A DNA stretch of 29,446 nt from a virus, in IMG/VR virus record IMGVR_UViG_3300009604_000050, positions 1 to 29,446 of that record; one strand, written 5' to 3'. The number at the start of each line of letters is the position of its first letter. Position 1 is the stretch's first letter. The position numbers and the translations under genes were made by a program. Under the pieces are notes generated by a model. The model did no database searches. It saw nothing but the letters and a program-made list of their open reading frames with translations, and was not told where the DNA came from. Shown in pieces: positions 19,095 through 27,800 of the stretch.

Positions 19095-21695
19095 TTCAAG
19101 TACTGCTAAAGCTCTATCAACATTAGTAGCTCTTTTCTTCTGTTTCTTCTTAGACTTCTTACCAAATACAGCTTCATGACCTTTCTTAGTCCAAGTAGCA
19201 GGATAGAGTTTGAGATAGTGTGTTAAAAGATCCCTACCCCTACCAGCTGCTATAGCTGGAGCAATCTTATTCTTTGTAGTACCCCAGAATGTAGACCATT
19301 GATAAGCATTAAATCTTTCAGCCATAGAGTCATTAGGATCAGAGAAATCCACATTACCAAATAATATTTTATTAAGAGTGCTATTATCTATATCTATAAT
19401 CTCATTAGCTATCATAAGATGTTTGACTGTACCAAGAGTTGGCCCTGTAAATTCACCCATAAGTCCAAATGTACCTCTATCTGGATTATCATACTGAGTA
19501 AGATCATCAACCACACGTTTCATACGGTCAACACTTTCATTCTCTAATACATTACTAAAATCTATATTAGCAAGAACAGATCCTAAAGCTACAAGTCCTG
19601 ATACACCTGCATAACGCATAGCATATTGTATCTCTTCTGATTCTAATCCTTGTCTAGCAAGTAATGATTTATGGATACCTTTTAAAGCATCATAATGAGT
19701 TTCCATTAAAGACATAGGATAATGTAGTAAGTGAAATGCTACCTCAGACATGGCACCAGCACCACCTTCTAATTTCTTTACTATCTTACCATCTTGAATT
19801 TCTTCAACAGTTCTCCATTCTCCACGTACAGCTTTAGCTTTAGCATGAGCTGCATACTCATATGCCCAACTATTAACCATCTTTAAAGCATATGTTGTAG
19901 AAAACTGTTGTGCTTTATCTGGAGGATAACCATCATTAACAAGCTGTGTATATTTCTTATGTAAAGCTGTCCTGAACATCCATTTACGTTGACTATTCTC
20001 AGTAAGCCTATGAAAGTACAAACCTTTATCTAATGTCCATTTACCAACACTTTTAAGTTTATCAGATAATGGACTTCCTTCCATTGTAATCTTGCCAGTA
20101 AGAGGATCAAATTCTATTTTACCACTTTGAAGATCTTTTCTAGTTATTAATCCCTCAGTATATAATTCTTTAGCTACATCCGTAAATAAGAATCCTGCTT
20201 CTTCTTCAGCCCTACTAACCATTTCCTGAAATTGCCTATCATGAGACATCGCTTTACGAGTATTAGTAAGAGCACTAATCCCTACTCTACTGTAAAAATG
20301 TATAGCACTAGCAGCATTCTTAACAGCACCTGTAATATTAAGTCCCATTGTTCTAGCTGTTTGAAATGCATTAAGTGTAGTAACGGCTTTATTTGCCCAA
20401 TCAGGACGACCAGAAGTACCCTGTGTGAATACAGTATATTCCTCATCAATAAATCTTCTCAATCCTTTTTGGAATTGAGCATCTGATTTAGGTAGATTCT
20501 TTAAAGCATCAAGATATGTTACCTGTGTAGATATCATCTTATTGAATTGAGCTGCTTGATCTCCATATTCTTTTAAAACCATGAGAGGATCCTTCTCCCA
20601 GTACTTATCAAGAAGTGGATTACGTTTTTGAGCATGTGCTGGAATCTTATTGATATCTATCCCAGCAATTACATTATCAACCACGTCAGCAAAAGCATAA
20701 TCTCTATTAATAAGATTAGCATTCATAGCCTTAGACAGCCTATCTTTAATCTGCATCATAGTTTCAAACTGAACTTGAGGAAAATAACCACCACGATCAT
20801 TACCTTTTTTAATATGAGTTATAGATTCATCAATGATTTCTATCATTCTCCCAGCCGTCTTATCAGCTTTAGCAGCATTAACATCAGTACTATTAGTATA
20901 CTTTAAAGCAATAATCTTCTGAAGTCCTAGAAGCCCATTAGTATATACTGAACCCATAGATTTAAGATTATCCCTAGCTCTTTCTACAGCTTTATACACA
21001 TGTGGATTGTAATCTGTAAGATCACCTTTTTCATTTCTATAACTAGGCTTACGTGCACTAGTAAATGTATCATTATCCATTTGGACAAGTTCAATAAACT
21101 CTCTAATAGTTTTTCCCTTGTCACTAGCAACAAAGCTTTCTAGCTTGCCAATAAACTCTGCCTGCACATGTTCATTGGGATCTGCATTAGCCATTTCCTT
21201 ACGTAATTCTCTAAGTTCTTTAGTAGCTAAATCTTTCTTACCACCATGTTCCATCATATAAGCATCAAGCATATGATTAGCTATATAAGCATTAGATGTG
21301 AGGACTTTATTTATCTGAACACGTTCATAATTTAATATATCATTTAATTTTAAGTAAAACTTTCTAGATGTAGGATCCTGTTTAGATATACCTTCAGGTA
21401 CTATAAAGGCTAGATTGCTAAATTTACCACCTAGAGCACTATCAAAAGCATCTATCTCTACTTTAATACGTCTATAATCTGCTTTAGTTAGAGGACTATC
21501 AGAATCCCAAGGTTTCTCTAAGCGTTGTTCTATAAGCCATTTCATATTTTTTGCAGAAGATTCAGCATTATATCCCCTACGCCCATCAGAAAATCTGCCC
21601 ACTATATTTCTTTTAGATATCCAGTAATTATAGATATCACTCATAGCATCCATACGCTGTTGCTTAGTCATACTAGTTACATTACATAAGCCCAT
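19080..21695 (-). CDS. Large virion-type (internal/ejected) protein
   Basis: 871 aa, no enzymatic motif recognised. Long helical, charged regions (residues about 1-450) are followed by a stretch with alanine/glycine-rich hydrophobic segments (TARTMGLNITGAVKNAASAI near 450, and YAGVSGLVALGSVLANIDFS near 710). The C-terminal part ends in a lysine-rich tail (KKSKKKQKKR). Large helical proteins with short hydrophobic segments encoded beside a giant virion protein are typical of internal or ejected proteins of podovirus-like phages. AAAGGAG precedes ATG 21695, and the previous mini-gene stop abuts it. An ejection or internal-core role is inferred from size and context. Confidence 0.6.
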   Translation of the reverse strand: MGLCNVTSMTKQQRMDAMSDIYNYWISKRNIVGRFSDGRRGYNAESSAKNMKWLIEQRLEKPWDSDSPLTKADYRRIKVEIDAFDSALGGKFSNLAFIVPEGISKQDPTSRKFYLKLNDILNYERVQINKVLTSNAYIANHMLDAYMMEHGGKKDLATKELRELRKEMANADPNEHVQAEFIGKLESFVASDKGKTIREFIELVQMDNDTFTSARKPSYRNEKGDLTDYNPHVYKAVERARDNLKSMGSVYTNGLLGLQKIIALKYTNSTDVNAAKADKTAGRMIEIIDESITHIKKGNDRGGYFPQVQFETMMQIKDRLSKAMNANLINRDYAFADVVDNVIAGIDINKIPAHAQKRNPLLDKYWEKDPLMVLKEYGDQAAQFNKMISTQVTYLDALKNLPKSDAQFQKGLRRFIDEEYTVFTQGTSGRPDWANKAVTTLNAFQTARTMGLNITGAVKNAASAIHFYSRVGISALTNTRKAMSHDRQFQEMVSRAEEEAGFLFTDVAKELYTEGLITRKDLQSGKIEFDPLTGKITMEGSPLSDKLKSVGKWTLDKGLYFHRLTENSQRKWMFRTALHKKYTQLVNDGYPPDKAQQFSTTYALKMVNSWAYEYAAHAKAKAVRGEWRTVEEIQDGKIVKKLEGGAGAMSEVAFHLLHYPMSLMETHYDALKGIHKSLLARQGLESEEIQYAMRYAGVSGLVALGSVLANIDFSNVLENESVDRMKRVVDDLTQYDNPDRGTFGLMGEFTGPTLGTVKHLMIANEIIDIDNSTLNKILFGNVDFSDPNDSMAERFNAYQWSTFWGTTKNKIAPAIAAGRGRDLLTHYLKLYPATWTKKGHEAVFGKKSKKKQKKRATNVDRALAVLEGMRR

Positions 21696-21800
21696 TTAAG
21701 CTCCTTTAGGTTTCAAAATTTTACACGCTGGGTGGGTCGACTTTCTTAAACAAAGTTCAAAAGCTGGTATATATGCTATAACTTTTTCGTTATTTTTCAT
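21696..21800 (-). CDS. 34-aa mini-protein exactly filling the gap between two virion genes
   Basis: Begins MKNNEKVIAYIPAFELCLRK and ends in KPKGA, basic, two cysteines. The giant gene's TAA is followed immediately by this ATG, and this TAA is followed immediately by the 871-aa ATG, so the frame fills the space with zero spare bases on either side. GAAGG precedes it inside the giant gene, and its last codons supply the AAAGGAG for the next gene. Such perfect fit argues for translation. Function unknown. Confidence 0.55.
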   Translation of the reverse strand: MKNNEKVIAYIPAFELCLRKSTHPACKILKPKGA

Positions 21801-24800
21801 TTAGCAACCTTCACCTGTTTGATCTGTTTGTATATTCCAGTACTCATCCTTATTAGGTACTCTACGTATAGGTATCTTTTGACCATCCCTACCTATTACT
21901 GTCTCAGTTTTACCCTTTCCTCTTGGAATCACCTGCTTTAATTTATCATTTAATATTGGTGAAGCAAAGAATAAATTCAAATGCTTAGCTAAAGATCTAA
22001 CTGGATTAGCCATATCTCCAAGTTGTGAGTAATCAAACCGATCCATTCTACCTCTTTCATAACTGCTAATGTCAATCTCAGTATCTCTGCCGGAAGCAAA
22101 ATGCTCTACATCTTTAACGAGTTCTTTAACAAATTCTCTCTGACCATTATTCTCTGCCCATTGCATAACTGTTTTATATAAATGTTCATTAGTTTTATAT
22201 GCAGGCATCTCATGACCTTGAGCATCTCTATAATAAGATGAAGGTGTGAGTTGAGGTTGTAATAGATACCTAAGTAATAACTTTATTGGGTCACCGCCTG
22301 ATATAGATGGTTCCCAACGTTCCATAAACTCAGCTATAGCTCTACCTTCCTTAGCTTGCTGCAGAGCAAACAATCCATCACTCAATACTCTGCTAGATAA
22401 AGCATTCTGTACAGTCTTAATATAGTCCATACTAATAGAAGCTCTAAGTTGACGCACATCATCTCTAAAATCATTTACATTTTCTTTAATAAATCTTTCA
22501 GGTGTAATCTCATTACCGTATGTAGCTTTAAATAATGCTTGAGAATATCTAGCTTCATTGCCAGTCTGAGATATCATCTTCTTAGGCTTTCTATCAACGA
22601 CATATGTATAGCCCTCTTGAACTCTCATCTTACCTTTATTATCAAATGTACCTACAAATTCTAACTGACCATAATTTAATCGCTTACCATCTACACCATG
22701 AGTAAATAAACTAGGCTTTGCACCCTCTGCAGGTTCTTCTATAACTTTAACATCTCCCCTAATCCTATATACAGATACCTTCTTACCCTTTTCTAAATAC
22801 TTAAAGTTTTTCTCTCCTGATTTCTTTATATTCATAATCTGAGTATCAGGTCTATCAATAACCATATCCTTAGCTATCTGCTGATCCATTATATCCATAG
22901 CTGATTGTAAGTTAGCTAATCTATTCTGTAGCTTTGCTACCTTATCAGGATTAGCAAACTTCTCAGCTCTAAAATATTCAAGAGTTCCCATCACATTTCT
23001 GTGCTGACGATGTATTAATTCTTTAAGTATACCATTGTTTAAAGCATTTCTTATCTCTGGAGATACAGGTCTAGTATCAAATGTATCAACAGTTATATCA
23101 TTTGTTTTCATAAATTCAAGAGGTTTATCCCCAAACATACGTGCAGTTTCTACAAAGCTTTCTATATTTTTGACAAAGAATCCAGCCTTATTAAATAATT
23201 CTTCACCAGTACCTCTTCTTTCTACTAAGCCTTCATAGTTTGCATCCCAAAATCCATTAGTTTTAAGTAAGTTTTTCATTACATGACCACCAATAGACAT
23301 ATCGAAAGCAGAAGCAGGATCATCAGATGGTATATTATCAAAGCTAAATATCTTTTTCATTATACTATCATGATTTCCTTTTAGAATATCAAAATATAAT
23401 GACTCTCTACTTCCTTTCCCTTGACGCTTTCTTATATCTATAGTGTCACCATAAAACATATCTGCATATTCAGACATTAGAAGATCTCTTTGATCCCTAT
23501 CTCTAACACGACCTATCTTTCTAGCAAGTTTCTTAGCTAAATATCCAGTAGGATTAGAGAAGAATCCCTTCATATCATAATAAGCATTCTTAATTTCAAA
23601 TGGCTCAGGAGCACGACTACCCTTCTCATCCCAAGTTTCATTTTGAATCATATTAGCTTTCTTTAACGTATTCAATATTTCATAGAACATTTCTTTTTGT
23701 ATTCTAGTCTTGCCAAAATTAGGATCTTTAAAGAATCCTAATCCTGGTTGATTATGCTTATCAAATACTGGATCCCCTGTAGGTTCAGCATACTTCTCTG
23801 CATGGCCAAAGAATAAGAAATCTCTAAGCTTCTGCTTACTAGATATAGCTCCATGTATACCACTATGTATATCTAAAGCATTCTGTATAGTATCATAGAA
23901 CTTATCTAAAGTCTGCCACTCAGAAGAATCCATACCCTTATTAGCAAGGAAATCTTTTAATACTGGATCCTTACCCATCTTAAAGCCTAATCTATTAAGC
24001 CATGATATAGCATTTCTTGCACCTATAATAGTTCCAGTCATCATCTTAGCTTTATGTAATTTAGCAGCATAACTATGAAAACCAACCTGCTCTGGCTTCT
24101 CTCCTACCTTACCATTATTACCTATACCAAATATATTTATATAGTTCTGATCTAATACTTGTTCTCTTTCAAACATTCTAAAGTCATCTTTACGGCCATT
24201 CTCTTTAGCAAATCCTACAAATACATCCCAAGGTAACTTTGTATGAGTAAATAAGTGATCCCCATCATTATCCCTCTGCATTACAGTACGAAGATCATGT
24301 ACATTAACTTCAGTTAATCCATCCATGTTATCCATAATTTTCTCTACACGGAATATAACTTTGTCATGACCAACTACTGGTACAGCATGAGACATAAGAC
24401 CAAACTGCATTTTTAAAGCTTTATCAACTTTCATATCAAATGAAGTAATAAGACCCTTGCTATCGGTAGAACTTACTACCTCTCCTTGTAATAATCTAAA
24501 AACATCTCTATAATTTAAGTCATATTTCTTAACTAATCTAGAAAGCTCTTCCATTTGCTTTTTAGCTTTCTGTTGAGAATTAGAATCCATCTTAATATTA
24601 GCATCATTGAAAACATCTGCTCCAGCCTTATCAGTACCTCTATAGTTAATACCTTCACCAACCTTATCATAGAATGTGCTGAAGTATTTAAACTTGCCAC
24701 CCTCCATACCTATAACTACATCTACACCATTACCATCTCTAAATATAAATCTCTCACCTTCAAGATTAGAGTTAATACCATTACCTAATTGTCTGCCTCC

Positions 24801-27800
24801 AGTATGTTTATTGAGACCTATACCACCATAATTAACAGAAACTCTATCTATCCTATCCTTAGTTACAGTATCTCCAGGGAATGCAGGAGCTCCATGTAGA
24901 TCTGCATACAATGGTATTGATAATTTTCCATCAATATTAGGTACTATAAAGTTATCTTCACCACCACCTTGATTGGGTACCTTGCCTAAATGTTTATAGT
25001 TTGAGCTCCGTAATAGCCTTCTAAGGGCCTTTTGTACCAAAGGGTTGTTAGGCATAGCCCCATACTCAAAAAGTAGCTTAGAGAGGCCAGTATCGCCCTT
25101 ATCTAAAGGATTACCCTCAGATTGCCCTATCTCATATAGCCATTCAGCTAACTTAGCACCATCTCTATGAACTGTATTCCATTGCACCCCAATTTCTCTT
25201 AATTTAGATTCAAATCCCATCCATGTTATAGCTTTATCTATAGTTGCTGGAGATTGAAAATCAAATATGGAAGGAGATATAGCCACACCACTCTCACTTT
25301 TAGATGTAAAGGATATTCCAAGACTTTCAACAGGCATAAGCATTTTATTACCATTACCCATATTCTTAATTGAAGATTGCCACTTAGGCCCTGCTTGTGA
25401 TATATCATGTGGGGAGAGAGGATTACCATCTACAGCTATACCACTATAAGTTTTAGCAGAAGATTCTCCTAACATTATGTCTACATCTTTAGGCATTTGT
25501 GCTGCTATATCTGGATGATATATAAGATATCCCTTACCTAACATTTGATTATTGCCTGTAGCAAATATGATTGTCTTAGCACCGTTAGGACTGTTGCTAA
25601 AATCTGTATCAAGCATACCCTTCTGAGCCATAACAAGTTTCGTAACTTTTTCAGATGCAAACTTACCACCATCAAGTAGTGAGTTCAATAAACTAGGCAT
25701 ATCTCCAAGTGATCTTTGTTGTGCTAGAGCTAATTCTTTTATCAATCCACTGGCTTGATTACCTATAACTTGCAATTGCCCTAGCTCTAATGATTCTATA
25801 TTTAGAGGATGAGCTCTTCCACCCTCTCCCTCTGCAGCTTTATCACCTATGACACCTACTACGAATCCACCATTTCTAATAATACGTTTAGCTTCATCTC
25901 TTACATCTTTATTTGGATGATGACCTTGTACCCATCTAAGAACTTCAGTTCTCATTGGCTGTGTAGTTCCACCATCAGACAAGAAACCACGCTTATACAT
26001 ATTAGCTTGAATCTTAGCAAGTGTTTGAGGATTAGCATCACCAGCATATTCAGCTATCATCTTATCAACTTCACTCCTCTTACCAGCATGATCTAAATAA
26101 GGTAATAACATTTTAAGTTCTACAATAGCACGTGATGTATTAGGCTTCTCTAACAAATCTTTAAACATAGATTCAAAGGTAGTTTTATTCTTACCCTTCA
26201 ATCTACCTGCAGTATCATTATACCAAGTTTCAAACTCAGTATCCATAAGTTTAAGATTCTTATCAGTAGCTACAAACATCATCTTATCCATAGGAGAAAG
26301 TCTTAAATAGAATACATAGTCAGTTGGATTTTTAAGAATCTTTCTTACATCTTTCTCACTGATACCATGATCTATAGACTTAAAGCCATCAAGTATTTCT
26401 TTAGTAATATTATCTGTACGTAATGCTTCGTTTAAAAACTTCTGAATTAAATCTGGATTGTTAAAGGAATCAATACTAGCATTTCTAAGCTTACCATCTA
26501 TGCCAATATCAACACTCATAGTATCATCTATCCAATGTACTTTAAATCCTTTGTCTGAAGAGTATTGAGTATTAGGATGCTGTATGTGTGGAGCATTATT
26601 ATTAAATTCTACAATACCACGTTGCTTACCATCTCTAGTTATACCAAGTATCTTAACTCTATTGATAGGCTTAGAATTATATATGTTTGTTAATAATTCT
26701 ATAGCATCATTCTCTTTAAACTTTCTCCACTCACGATCCTTTTGAGTTATAGATTTGTCTGTCTGAGCATATATTTTAGGCTTAACATTATCAAGTAAAG
26801 CCTTACGAGGATTTGCAGTTACAGCATTTCTAAAGCTTTCATCTATCTTACCATCCTTATCTACAAGACCATAATCTTTTAAGATTTCAGTTACAGACCT
26901 GTGATGTTCATGAGTTTTATAAGCATTCTCTAAAGCTTCAGACATACGCACACCATCTTCATTGAGTGGACTATGTTCATTTTTAAGAATTACTTCACGG
27001 TTAATCCTAGCGTCAACACTTTCTAGCAAGGTTAAAGCATCTCCAAAGAAACCTTTCTTATTAACATCAGCAATAAGTTCTGATAATACTTTAGTATGAT
27101 CGCCAGTTTTATTTTTATATATTTCATGCCACTGTCTTGACATATCTTCAATAATTCTCATTGTATCTGACTTATCTAAACCAAGACCAGCCTTACCTAG
27201 TGAGGAAAGATTCTCAAGCTTGACTACTAATTCTTGCAATTTATTTACAGCTTCATATTCTCTATTGAATATCTTTTCAATGGTAGTTTGTAAAGGTCTG
27301 GTTAAAGCATCATGTATTCCAAACTCATCTCCAGATAATTGTTCTGTTTCAGTTAGAGTTTTCTTTGGAGAAATATTAAATTTACGTGTAGCAGGATCAA
27401 TAGCATCTATTAATTTATGCAATTGTACAATAGCCTGACCTAATTCATCCTTACTATCTTTATTTCTAGCAACCCTTTCTAATGATATTAACTCTTCTTT
27501 TAGATTATTAATCTCCTTTATAGGATCAGCTACAGGCTTTTTACCACTAGCTGGATCTAATGTATCAAGAAGATCTGTTGTTTTATTATAAATTTCATGC
27601 ACTCTCTGCCTAGTACCAGATGATACTGCTGCAATTTCACCAAGCACAGCTTGTGTATTAACAAGTAGATCGGCATACATTTCATTACCAAGCATCTTAG
27701 CAGCTTTAAGATAATCTCTAACATCTACTGATTCTAACTGACGTTTACCAGTCTCAGTAAATGCCCAATCAATCTCAGTTACAACATCCTCTCCTAGTAC

